64,000 nucleotides of DNA from Prostheceraeus crozeri (taxonomy: Eukaryota; Platyhelminthes; Polycladida; Euryleptidae), in the NCBI GenBank assembly GCA_907163375.1, contig CAJQUW010008641.1:62001-126000 (forward strand). The letters run 5' to 3'. The notes below the pieces were generated by a model. It saw only the letters and a program-made list of their open reading frames with translations, made no database searches and was not told the origin of the DNA. A program made the translations under genes and the position numbers. Below are positions 19,884 to 31,620 of this stretch, piece after piece. The first letter of the stretch is position 1. The number at the start of each line of letters is the position of its first letter.

Positions 19884-21348
19884 TTTTCATCATCGTGTGA
19901 GAATGTATAAATTCTTGATCAAATATCAGCATACCGATGGTGAGAAACCAAGGAAATCGTCGTTATTCACACGCATAAATTCTTGTGAATAACGGATCAG
20001 CAATAAAATTACTGTTGAGACGAATTTTTGCGTCGGAATAACCGCGCCATAGTGGCCCGGTAAGGAGCAGGAATCTGAGACAAAACTATTTACAACCCAT
20101 GAATGCGTCAATGGATCAGGAACGTGATCATTTTCATTTTCTATGTAAGACACAGTCAACAATGACCCAATTTCATTTCGCAGAAAATACGTGATCTAGC
20201 TAGACGTGTTTACTTGCTTCTGCTCGTGAATATCATAGTCAATATCGATTGTGATTTGTAATTCTAATTCTACTGTTGAAAGTAAACAATTAACATTATT
20301 CCTTTTTTCTTCAACAGGTCGTCTACGCTAACCCAAAGGATTTTCAGAAACTGTCAACGATGTGTCTTGGTGTTGGTCAGTGCAATGAATCAAATTTCAA
20401 AGCTGTTCAATGAGCAGAAGACTGCGGATTGATGAGCTGGAAAATGAAGTGCACTTCTCTTCTGTTTCACTTCAGTGTCCTGACGTCTTCAATGTAGTGG
20501 AAATTAGTGTAACTCATTGCGCAGAACGAATTTCAGCATGATGTGGCATTTTTGATGAATTGTGATATTCCTGTGTATGATAGTGGACAAATTGTATCTT
20601 TCATGTGAAAACCAGTCTGTTTTTGAAACTTTTCAGTGTTGTGAATTCCTAAATGAATAAAATGTGAAGTTAATGACTTGCTGTTATAATTTGTTAAGCG
20701 CATGGAAGGTAGTAGGCGAATGGGCAAGGCATGAGAAGCGGAAATCCAATAACAGTTAAATTTGTGTTTGAATATGCAGTCGGCTAGTGGGGTTAGGGTA
20801 AGGTTTGACGAACGGGCTAGTTTCCAGGGATGAGGGCTACGGATCTGGATTGTAGGTGAATAGAGGATCAATGCGAGTATAAGTTTGCCTAGGTTTCGGT
20901 GTTGGGTCGTGTCTTAAGAAAGAGTTAAAGTTTCACAATTATGACTTCTATATTTCATGCGCATAGGCCTGCATGTCATAGTGATGGTAGTTGGCATGCG
21001 TTAGGTAAGTTTGCATAGGTGATAGAGCATGCTCATATTAACCACAGGCATTGTCAGTAATGCTTGACAACAGATTAGGATAGTAGAAACATACTACGAA
21101 GGTGGCATGGTTATTATAGGCCGTTTGCAGTTGAACATAAATTTCAGCAATGAGTTGTATTGTAAGTGATGGATAGGCGCTAGGACTTCATGGAGGGAAG
21201 ACACTGAAGAGGTCTAAATATGTCCTCAAAAACTGACAGTTACGGAACTAAGTTATGCAAATTCCATGTACATGCAATTATTATGCAGGCTACACCCACA
21301 TGTGCCAATTGCAGCAGGTAAGAGGGGGCGCGTGAATTCAGCAGGAAC
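19884..21348 (-). repeat. Dispersed >=3.2-kb repeat, copy A, second part
   Basis: The reverse complement of 45,202 to about 46,707. Homology ends in both copies just past gcagcaggtaagagggggcg ... gaattca, which marks a shared repeat boundary at 21,348 and 45,202. Confidence 0.9.
20318..20413 (+). pseudogene. Possible terminal exon fragment inside the dispersed repeat, copy A
   Basis: A strong acceptor (ccttttttcttcaacag) is followed by an open frame of 31 codons, VVYANPKDFQKLS...FKAVQ, ending in TGA. The same frame and acceptor are kept in copy B (46,178-46,273, minus strand) with two substitutions (L/P, G/S). This may be a captured gene end or chance; no family is recognised. Confidence 0.25.
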
Positions 21349-21429
21349 TTTTTTCCTCTCGAGATCATTTCGAGGATATGCAAACTAGAATTCCTTCCCC
21401 AATCCATTCCTCTTCAAATAACGCGTAGC
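21349..21429. other. Short spacer
   Basis: Nothing recognisable lies between the end of the dispersed repeat and the tandem repeat that follows. Confidence 0.5.
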
Positions 21430-22080
21430 TACATGTACGTGGACTGTGTGCGTGGCTGCGGAGGAAAATCCGCATTTGTGCGGATTCTACGCAGACTTGA
21501 GGCTGTCTGAGGGGTGGCACAAGCTGGCACACTCCCAATAAGTGTATTGGGTGGGTTGATTCGAGTGGCACACGCAGTTTTCGGAGTTGGTACGGATGGG
21601 CTGTGGGCGTGGCTGCGGAGGAAAATCCGCATTTGTGCGTATTCTATGTAGAGTTGGGGCTGTTTGAGGGGTGGCACAAGCTGGCACACTCCCAATAAGT
21701 GTATTGGGTGGGTTGATTCGAGTGGCACACGCAGTTTTCGGAGGTGGTACGATGGGCTGTGGGCGTGGCTGCGGAGGAAAATCCGCATTTGTGCGTATTC
21801 TACGCAGAGCTACGCAGAGTTGAGGCTGTCTGAGGGGTGGCACAAGCTGGCACACTCCCAATAAGTGTATTGGGTGGGTTGATTCGAGTGGCACACGCGA
21901 TTTTCACAAGTGGTACGGATGGGCTGTGGGCGTGACTGCCGAGGAAAATCCGCATTTGTGCGTATTCTACGCAGAGTTGGGGCTGTCTGAGGGGTGGCAG
22001 AAGCTGGCACACTCCCAATAAGTGTATTGGGTGGGTTGATTCGAGTGGCACACGCGATTTTTACAAGTGGTACGGCTAAC
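21430..22080. repeat. 157-167 bp tandem repeat (four units)
   Basis: The word gaggaaaatccgcatttgtg occurs at 21,461, 21,618, 21,774 and 21,941. Each unit also has ggggtggcacaagctggcac and caataagtgtattgggtggg. The long frames on the minus strand arise from the repeat and change frame from unit to unit. Confidence 0.9.
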
Positions 22081-22506
22081 TTCACATCCGTACCACTTTG
22101 AGGTCATTTTGTCAATTTTCTCAGTAACTATTGTGAATTTTGGCAAAGTAGTGGGTGGCACATGCTTTAGACGTGTTATTTTAGACGTCCTTGTGGTTGA
22201 AAATTCATAAAGATCCGATTTAAGAATTTTTCTGTAAATTGGGACGGCTAACTTAATTCACATCTGTACCACCTAGAAGTTTTGATGGACGATTTCTCGC
22301 AAACTGCTGCATTATTTTGAAAAATTACTGGTGGCACAAGCTGGCACACTCTAAAATTATGTGTAAATGCTGTTTTCGAGAGTGGCACACGTGATTTTCG
22401 ATGTGGTACGGATATTGGTACGGCTAACTTCACACACGTATGCTCTATCGAGAGGGGTGGGCTGAACGTGAAATGTCGAGAGAGCTCGACATTGCTAGTG
22501 CCGGCG
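22081..22506. other. Degenerate continuation of the tandem repeat
   Basis: Contains gtggtacggctaacttcaca-like and gtggcacaagctggcacact words, loosely spaced. It is probably decayed units; no gene is seen. Confidence 0.5.
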
Positions 22507-23136
22507 GTGTCCAGTCAATTAGGCCCCACAAGAAATGGTCATTTAGGCCCCATGTTCTTATGTTATTTTAACTACAAGATTACAATGAAAACCAAGAAAA
22601 TGTTATGGTACATAGGAGCCATACATTACAGAAATATGCTTGGTTTTATCAAAGATGCCGCAGAATTGTCTGGGGAGTGGTATGTGGATTGTTCGAGAAT
22701 GTCAAAAACACCGGTTTATGATGTTATTTTAACCACGGCGAGTTGCAGCGTGTATGAGGTATCAAAAGACTGCAAATTTTCTGAAACCACCAGAAATGTC
22801 AATGGTTTTACAAGAAATTGTATTAGTTGTATTTAAATAGCAATAATTCAAAATTGGACATATTTCATTCACGTGATCATTATGTAATTTTTATCCTGCA
22901 AAAACATACAACAAACTTGATACCATTGGATAGAAAATTGTTCACTCTATCTAGAAATATCAACGCTTTTACAGAAAATGCTGACACAATGTCGGAAACT
23001 ACAGATTGATGTATTTTGTGCAAGAATGTTTCTGTCACAAATTCCTTCTAAATTTATGTTAGATTTTGTTTAAACGCTGCACGCATTTCTAAACGCACCA
23101 GCTGGACGTGGAATTTTGTGGTCTGCCGCTATTAAC
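22507..23136. repeat. 0.63-kb dispersed repeat, copy 1
   Basis: The reverse complement of 49,876-50,522. One end is marked by ggtgtccagtcaattaggcc, the other by accacaaaattccacgtcca on the opposite strand. Copy 2 has an additional taaatgtactggggcc near that first end. Coding frames are not conserved. Confidence 0.85.
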
Positions 23137-24170
23137 GTATTCGACTTTGAAAACGCATTTGCAAATGTTTAGAAAAATGTTCCATGATTGGTCCGTTTTT
23201 TAATCAGTAGTATAGTTTATTTACTGAATTGCAGTTATAGCTTACAAAACTTCAAACCTGATCTGATGAATTAAACAACTACCTCGTAATACAAGTAATT
23301 TTGCTACTTTATTCAAACAAAAGTACTAGCATAATAGGCACTAATTTTTGCAACATTTGAGTTCAGAGAGGCAATAAACTCAAATGATGGCACCAAAATG
23401 AAAAAATCAACCATCCATCCTCTTAATTGGCTTCAATGAATCGCCTGCAGCAGCTATGCCATGCTCCCGCCTTTTGTAAGCTTTTAACAGTAGCACAGCT
23501 AAATCCGGACAAGGGCTCGACAACAGGCAGGGAATGGAAATTGCTGAACATGCACCAACATCACCAATTCATTTTGCAACAGTTTCATTATAGTCAATTG
23601 CAGACATCTGAGCAGAATCAGCGAGCAGCTAATTAGTAAGGAAAAAATTCATTGCAGAATTTCAATTTTTTAGATGTGAATTTTCTTGATGTACCGGCTT
23701 TACCAGAAATTGCATCAGTGCAAAGCACAGTCACGCTCATCGGAGATAAACAGCAATTTAATATTAAGATGATATTCAGTTACATTAGGCAAGCTCAAGT
23801 ATATCGTGCAAACTCTACATTTTCTCTCAGACAAATTGCAACCGCAATTAATTACTATGAATGATGATCTACTGTAGTAACCATCGGATGCCTGAGCCAT
23901 GGCATTGAGGTACAAGAAAACGATTATATCCTTCCTACGATATTATTGCACTTTGTTTGGCTGTGTCAATAATCTAATTTCCCAGCAACCGCTCTTGTTG
24001 TATTTATAGTCTCAAGTTTGTAATTTCGCAGCACGTGGGAATAGAATTACATCGATTGCTCCATTTCAATTACAGTAAACATACACAGTACATAGTCTAA
24101 GCACCATTTTCTACTACAGAACGTGCGAGTTGGCATTTTTCTTCATTCTTTTTGACAATCCGATCTACAA
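23137..24170. other. Unassigned sequence
   Basis: AT-rich, with only short frames (at most 70 codons). No repeat, splice-bounded exon or domain that I can support. Confidence 0.5.
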
Positions 24171-24512
24171 TTTGCCATGCGCAAACGTCTCGTTTCTACC
24201 AAAAATGTGACATTTTCTGAATTCTCCTCTAAACTCTATGCGTTTGTCTTCCTATGCACCCTTAGATGACGCCTTTGTCAATGCTAAGCATCTTCACAAT
24301 AGTCACAGGTACCTCCATGTCAAATTTCATTGTTGTATCATGACATTTGCCATGCGCAAACGTATCGTTTGTACCAAAAATGTCACATTTTGTGACTTCT
24401 CCTCTAAACTCTATGCGTTTTTCATCCTATGCACCCTTAGATGATAAGTTTTTCAATGCTGAGCATCTACACAATAGTCACAGGTACCTCCATGTTAAAT
24501 TTCGTTGCATCT
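24171..24512. repeat. Inverted 175-bp monomers, left (about two copies)
   Basis: Two units in the orientation opposite to the array at 28,855-31,620. Key words: tttgccatgcgcaaacg, accaaaaatgt, cacaggtacctccatg. Confidence 0.85.
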
Positions 24513-27371
24513 GGACGATTCCATTCAGAGGCATCTCGTTCCGTCCCAAAAAAACGGCAGAAGTAAAAAAACAAAAAGATTGTGCTCCTATGCAGAAACA
24601 AAGCGATGAGTGCTCGGGTAGACAGATTTTGTATCCTTACTCCCGTAACACTGGAGAGAAGCATTACACTCCGATACAAGAGTTCTGACTACCGATTTAC
24701 GGCGAGTCTGAAACCTCTTTCGAATTTGATTGAAAGAGGCCCTGACTTGTCATTTTCAGCTTTGTGGTTGGAAAGAGCCAGTGGTATTTTAAGGTATTAC
24801 TATTATTATTGCTCTTATATACATGTACAAAATTTAATGTAGAAGTTTGAATGTATGAGATTAATTTGAAAATGATATTTGCTTGTTGATCTGAGCATGC
24901 GTTGTAATCAATAAATGTAACTCCTATTGATTGACTTATTCAGGACATTTCAAAAATTCAAATAATGCATGTCGACAGAAAGAGCTGCATATCCTCTAGA
25001 GCTTCCGTAACATGAAATATCTGAAATTTCTGTGCCACAAGAATAAAACGCATAATTTATAACATAAGACATTGTAACTGTTAATGAAAGCAGTATTTCA
25101 TTGGGGAATCAAGACACTCGAATGACTTGCTTATATCGGCTTATATTGTTGTCGACTTATCGTTTTTCATAGTAAATTTGTTGCCAAATAAGTCTGTGGA
25201 AGTAGCGACTCCTTCAACAATCTGAAGTGATACTCATATGAAGTAAAATGTGATAAATTACCTGTCTTTGAAGAGATAACTATTCCAAATCCAAAAAGAT
25301 GATCCAGAAAATGATGTAAATTCGGCGCAGTATTATGTATCTCAGTCACAAAGTGGCTAGTGCAGTTTTTAAAGTAGAATTCTGCATCACACTTTGCGAA
25401 AACGTACTTGGCAATAACGTACTTGCATGAATAGCTTGAGTGAAAATGACAACATAACATTGACCATGTCGACTATGTCGTCGCCAACTTCTTTAGCTCT
25501 GAGTACCATGGCATCAAAATATCTGTCAATAGCTACCCAGAAGCGTTTTTGGCATGTTTATGCTTTCTTATGATTTTTTTGATATCGTATTCACAAATGG
25601 CAGCTTTTGTTTACCAGTAGCTCGTCCACCGTCCACCAATCCGGTGATTGCAAGATTTTCCATCACACTTTTCCATAACAAAAGCACGTCATGCGGCGCA
25701 TTTTCTATTTTGATATTACAGGGTGTCGACAGACTTTCGATTTTTATTTTCCCGTATTTCTCCCGGGCTTTCCCAGATATCAGCAATATTTTTCAAGGGT
25801 ACTAAATTTGCCTTACAACTTTTTGAGAAATATTAGAAATAACGTATCTAATATATTCTCAAAACCTCTCTATTTACAATGGTACTGAGAAACTCTGTCA
25901 TCGATGTCCATAATCATGTTATCAAATTGGAAATCAGCTACATATATACTTAGGATAGTTTGGACTTCCCATGTGTAAATCACATGTTTGTTCCAATAAA
26001 ATCCTTAATACAGGACTGGGCTCAATTTCACGTAAAATCACATTTGTAATTTAACTGTTAACTATTCAAGTTCAACTTCAGTCAAGTTTGACTGTCAACT
26101 TCACCAATATTCCAGAATATCTAAAACATAAAATCCTCCAAGTCAAGAAACGGGCCTCCAAAATTATTGAAGTGATAATCGAGCCAAAATTTACGGACGC
26201 TGTCGGTAGCATGTGTAATTCATTATTGACAATAGTGATTGCCGATGAATCACATTCTCTGAGGGATTTGTTCTCTTCTAAGTTTCCGATATTATCCATC
26301 CGTAATAGCTGTATCCTGCATCCTTCTTTGTCTTGTAACATGTGTTATTGTGGAATTGTATTGCGCTTGCCGAATATCACATATGATTTATGAGCCAGGA
26401 TGATATTATTACTACAGTATCTAAAACAATAACACTATCATGATTCATACAAAAGATGAGGAATTTTGTTATTTCGATGATTTTATGTATTTCACCTTGT
26501 TTCAAAGGCTATTTTAGGATGAATTACTCCTAAAACCTCTAACTCCTCAAAAACAAGGATAAACATTTCTAACATTGCATAAATCAATAAATGATTGGTA
26601 ATTGCTCACTAAATTTAATTCATCATTCCAATCGACCCTCTTTGATCGATATGAAGAGCTTCTCTGAGGAAATCAATCACTTATAACAATCATTCTTTTG
26701 TTGATTTCATAAGAGACATCCAAATACCAAACTAATGTAGGCCGATATGGCACAGTTTCCTTAAAGATATCAGTAAAAATTGCATTCTACACTGAGCCAT
26801 TGTTCCAATCAGTTATCAGAAAATAACATTTCCGAATTTCAATAATTCAAAAAGTGCATGTTTAAAAATTCAAAACAATGATGAGTTTTACTATGCTTTC
26901 ATAAGAACCATGCTTCCTCCAAAAATAGAATTCACAAATATGGGGAAATAGTCACATAGAAGGAAAGTCCTCGTGCAGTTCCAATGATGACCTCGTATTG
27001 TTTCAATGAAATATCCATTCGACTGTAAAACCTTTTTGTACACCTCGATGTAAACCAACTGGAATAGCATTTGGAATGCAATGCCATCATCAGTAACTGT
27101 ATGTAATGTATCTGATTTTGAGTGAAACGAAGATGAGAGCACTATAACTTCAGATCAACCAAGGACTCCTTGATTGTACAGATCACTTTATGAACAAAGA
27201 TATATACAATCAAGAAGTGATTGGATCAACCCAAATGAATTTTGCCACCAAATTTATGTTAGATAATGAATGATATTTGACTCTACCGAACTAATTTTTT
27301 AAAAGTTACTAATTATGTGAGCGGTGGTTCTTAAATTTATATGAATTTAAAATATAATAATAATAAATTTT
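24513..27371. other. Unassigned interior of the 175-bp foldback unit
   Basis: AT-rich sequence with frames of up to 113 codons that overlap on both strands and show no domain. Nothing supportable is seen. Confidence 0.45.
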
Positions 27372-27815
27372 TTTTTTGTAGCAAATAAATAGCAAAATGA
27401 CCACTTTTCATCGAAAATTGTACTTAAATAATTTTGAATGTAAACCAAGGCCTTTCTGTAGGAACAACCTACCGTCATCAGGGAAACAATCTAACTGAAG
27501 GGTACATGCACATAAATTTCTACAAAAGATATTTAAAATTATCAAGCTATAGAGTACTATAAAACCAACCTAGGTAAATCTATGGTCAGCAAAGACTATG
27601 TTCAAAATACCAAAGAAATGATATAACTACTAAAGGCAAAAAAAAAAGAAGAGACATCAGAAAACTGAAAGATAAAATGAAGAGCCTGAATGAGAAAGTT
27701 GACTGTTTAAAATTGGGGACCTCTTCTTTATGAAGAGGGCCTCGGAAATACGAACTAAATGAGTTTTGTAAATTATAGAAACATTGTTCATGATGTCACG
27801 TCTGCTGCAGGTATT
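27372..27815 (-). repeat. Left arm of Penelope-like inverted repeat
   Basis: The reverse complement of 28,205-28,645. On the minus strand it encodes the end of the same GIY-YIG frame (ISEALFIKKRSPILNSQ, about 27,700-27,760) followed by the presumed 3' untranslated part, with ccctgatgacggtaggttg. Confidence 0.8.
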
Positions 27816-28363
27816 CATGCATGCGCAAATGGTCGAATAGACAATACAAATAGACAAGTGAACCAAGAAGACTCAATGAGTGAAGAAAGTAACATCAGAA
27901 GACAAACTTTTACTTTCAGATATTTTGACAAGGAAAGTATCATGTATTGCAAGCGTGTTAAAAGGCTGATACCTGTGAAAATAAGACCACATTGTGCTTT
28001 TTCTTTTCGTAGCACCAGACTGCGAGAGTTTTTTCCTCTGAAGTCTCCTACCCCGAGGTCTCTTGTCTCATCGGTGGTTTATGAATTTAAGTGTACTGGT
28101 GATCAGTATACCACATACATCGGTGAGACAACACGACATCTAGTAGAAGATTTCATGAACATGTGTCAAGACCTGGTCCAATTTTCGACCATTTGCTTGA
28201 ATGCAATACCTGCAGCAGACGTGACATCATGAACAATGTTTCTATCATTTACAAAACTCATTTTGTTCGTATTTCCGAGGCCCTCTTCATAAAGAAGAGG
28301 TCCCCAATTTTAAACAGTCAACTTTCTCATTCAGGCTCTTCATTTTATCTTTCAGTTTTCTGA
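27816..28363 (+). pseudogene. Penelope-like element, C-terminal GIY-YIG fragment
   Basis: The frame reads a linker (FRSTRLREFFPLKSPTPRS), then VVYEFKCTGDQYTTYIGET, which matches the VVY-C-YIGE core of GIY-YIG endonucleases in Penelope-like elements. A shift near 28,160-28,190 moves the frame, and the domain ends with RISEALFIKKRSPILNSQ, the usual final helix motif. The reverse transcriptase part is absent. It is a 5'-truncated, frameshifted copy, and it spans the spacer and right arm of the inverted repeat. Confidence 0.7.
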
Positions 28364-28645
28364 TGTCTCTTCTTTTTTTTTTTGCCTTTAGTAGTTATAT
28401 CATTTCTTTGGTATTTTGAACATAGTCTTTGCTGACCATAGATTTACCTAGGTTTTATAGTACTCTATAGCTTGATAATTTTGAATATCTTTTGTAGAAA
28501 TTTATGTGCATGTACCCTTCAGTTAGATTGTTTCCCTGATGACGGTAGGTTGTTCCTACAGAAAGGCCTTGGTTTACATTCAAAATTATTTAAGTACAAT
28601 TTTCGATGAAAAGTGGTCATTTTGCTATTTTATTTGCTACAAAAA
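28205..28645 (+). repeat. Right arm of Penelope-like inverted repeat
   Basis: About 440 bp matching 27,372-27,815 in inverse orientation. The arms are separated by about 390 bp. Differences are mostly in poly-A/T lengths. Confidence 0.8.
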
Positions 28646-28854
28646 TTTATAGTGGGCTTCCTGCTGGAAAATGTTTTCATTTAATTGCCACAGCCCCTGG
28701 TGTAAGTGTCGATGAAATCGGACAACTGGAAAATCTGAATTTACGCAAAGAAAAGCTACATCTTGATCTATCATTTCTTGAAAAATGCCGTGAAAATGAT
28801 GTTATTCCAAGATTTATTACCGACAATTGTCATGATGTCTCGTCACAGGTCATG
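28646..28854 (+). pseudogene. Possible Penelope-like N-terminal fragment
   Basis: The open frame includes LNLRKEKLHLDLSFLEKCR followed by ENDVIPRFI, resembling the Lys/Leu-rich stretch and iPkfl motif near the N-terminus of Penelope-like proteins. The fragment is short and the resemblance loose. Confidence 0.25.
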
Positions 28855-31620
28855 AGGTACCTGTGACTATTGTGAACCTGCCTGGCATAGACAAATGCGT
28901 CATCTCAAGGTGCATAGGATGAAAAACGCATAGAGTTTAGAGGAGAATTCAGAAAATGTCACATTTTTGGTACAAACGAGACGTTTGCGCATGGCAAATG
29001 TCATGATACAACAATGAAATTTGACATGGAGGTACCTGTGACTATTGTGAAGATGCTTACCATTGACAAACGCGTCATCTAAGGGTGAATAGGAAGACAA
29101 ACGCATAGAGTTTATAGGAGAATTCACAAAATGTCACATTTTTGGTACAAACGAGATGTTTGCGCATGGCAAATGTCATGATACAATGATGAAATTTGAC
29201 ATGGAGGTACCTGTGACTATTGTGAAGATGCTTAGCATTGACAAACGCGTCATGTAAGGGTGAATAGGAAGACAAACGCATAGAGTTTATAGGAGAATTC
29301 AGAAAATTTCACATTTTTGGTACAAACGAGACGTTTGCGCATGGCAAATGTCACGATACAACAATGAAATTTGACATGGAGGTACCTGTGACTATTGTGA
29401 ACCTGCCTGGCATAGACAAACGCGTCATCTCAAGGTGCATAGGATGAAAAACGCATTGAGTTTATAGGAGAATTCAGAAAATGTCACATTTTTGGTACAA
29501 ACGAGACGTTTGCGCATGGCAAATGTCACGATACGTCAATGAAATTTGACATGGAGGTACCTGTGACTATTGTGAAGATGCTTAGCATTGACAAACGCGT
29601 CATCTAAGGGTGCATAGGAAGACAAACGCATAGAGTTTAGAGAAGTCACAAAATGTCACATTTTTGGTACAAACGAGACGTTTGCGCATGGCAAAAGTCA
29701 TGATACAACAATGAAATTTGACATGGAGGTACCTGTGACTATTGTGAACCTGCCTGGCATAGACAAACGCGTCATCTCAAGGTGCATAGGATGAAAAACG
29801 CATAGAGTTTATAGGAGAATTCAGAAAATGTCACATTTTTGGTACAAACGAGACGTTTGCGCATTGCAAATGTCACGATACAACAATGAAATTTGACATG
29901 GAAGTACCTGTGACTATTGTGAAGATGCTTAGCATGGACAAACGCGTCATCTAAGGGTGCATAGGAAGACAAACGCATAGAGTTTAGAGGAGAATTCACA
30001 AAATGTCACATTTTTGGTACAAACGAGACGTTTGCGCATGGCAAATGTCACGATACAACAATGAAATTTGACATGGAGGTACCTGTGACTATTGTGAAGA
30101 TGCTTAGCATGGACAAACGCGTCATCTAAGGGTGCATAGGAAGACAAACGCATAGAGTTTAGAGGAGAATTCACAAAATGTCACATTTTTGGTACAAACG
30201 AGACGTTTGCGCATGGCAAATGTCACGATACAACAATGAAATTTGACATGGAAGTACCTGTGACTATTGTGAAGATGCTTAGCATGGACAAACGCGTCAT
30301 CTAAGGGTGAATAGGAAGACAAACGCATAGAGTTTAGAGGAGAATTCACAAAATGTCACATTTTTGGTACAAACGAGACGTTTGCGCATGGCAAATGTCA
30401 TGATACAACAATGAAATTTGACATGGAGGTACCTGTGACTATTGTGAAGATGCTTAGCATTGACAAACGCGTCATCTCAAGGTGCATAGGATGAAAAACG
30501 CATAGAGTTTAGAGGAGAATTCACAAAATGTCACATTTTTGGTACAAACGAGATGTTTGCGCATGGCAAATGTCATGATACAACAATGAAATTTGACATG
30601 GAGGTACCTGTGACTATTGTGAAGATGCTTAGCATTGACAAACGCGTCATGTAAGGGTGAATAGGAAGACAAACGCATAGAGTTTATAGGAGAATTCAGA
30701 AAATTTCACATTTTTGGTACAAACCAGACGTTTGCGCATGGCAAATGTCACGATACAACAATGAAATTTGACATGGAGGTACCTGTGACTATTGTGAAGA
30801 TGCTTAGCATAGACAAACGCGTCATGTAAGGGTGCATAGGAAGACAAACGCATAGAGTTTAGAGGAGAATTCACAAAATGTCACATTTTTGGTACAAACG
30901 AGACGTTTGCGCATGGCAAATGTCACGATACAACAATGAAATTTGACATGGAGGTACCTGTGACTATTGTGAACCTGCCTGGCATAGACAAACGCGTCAT
31001 CTCAAGGTGCATAGGATGAAAAACGCATAGAGTTTATAGGAGAATTCAGAAAATGTCACATTTTTGGTACAAACGAGATGTTTGCGCATGGCAAATGTCA
31101 TGATACAACAATGAAATTTGACATGGAGGTACCTGTGACTATTGTGAAGATGCTTAGCATTGACAAACGCGTCATGTAAGGGTGAATAGGAAGACAAACG
31201 CATAGAGTTTATAGGAGAATTCACAAAATGTCACATTTTTGGTACAAACGAGACGTTTGCGCATTGCAAATGTCACGATACAACAATGAAATTTGACATG
31301 GAGGTACCTGTGACTATTGTGAAGATGCTTAGCATAGACAAACGCGTCATCTCAAGGTGCATAGGATGAAAAACGCATAGAGTTTATAGGAGAATTCAGA
31401 AAATGTCACATTTTTGGTACAAACGAGATGTTTGCGCATGGCAAATGTCACGATACAACAATGAAATTTGACATGGAGGTACCTGTGACTATTGTGAACC
31501 TGCCTGGCATAGACAAACGCGTCATCTCAAGGTGCATAGGATGAAAAACGCATAGAGTTTAGAGGAGAATTCAGAAAATGTCACATTTTTGGTACGAACG
31601 AGACGTTTGCGCATGGCAAA
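28855..31620. repeat. 175-bp tandem array, about 15.8 units
   Basis: The monomer (ggtacctgtgactattgtga ... acaaacgcgtcat ... aggagaattcacaaaatgtc) recurs every 175 bp with little drift. Two monomer variants alternate irregularly: gaagatgcttagcattgac and gaacctgcctggcatagac. The period is not a multiple of 3, so the repeated 68-75 codon frames are artefacts. Confidence 0.95.

Larger units (their letters stand above)
24171..31620. mobile_element. Foldback-like unit bounded by inverted 175-bp arrays
   Basis: The left array (24,171-24,512) and the right array (28,855-31,620) are the same monomer in opposite orientation. Both stop on the same outer bases: tttgccatgcgcaaacg at the left, and its reverse complement at the right. 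This makes them look like element termini and not two unrelated satellites. The 4.3 kb between them holds a Penelope-like fragment and otherwise unrecognised DNA. No target duplication is visible. Confidence 0.55.

Noticed and set aside
21429..22085. Overlapping minus-strand frames of 83-135 codons in the 157-167 bp repeat
   Set aside because: The frame changes between units and the peptide simply echoes the repeat.
26088..26393. 101-codon frame sharing the word IPEYLK with the GIY-YIG fragment at 43.5 kb
   Set aside because: Similarity is limited to a few residues, and the opposite strand is equally open.
28855..31620. CRISPR array
   Set aside because: Uniform 175-bp monomers without spacer-type unique segments, in an animal genome.
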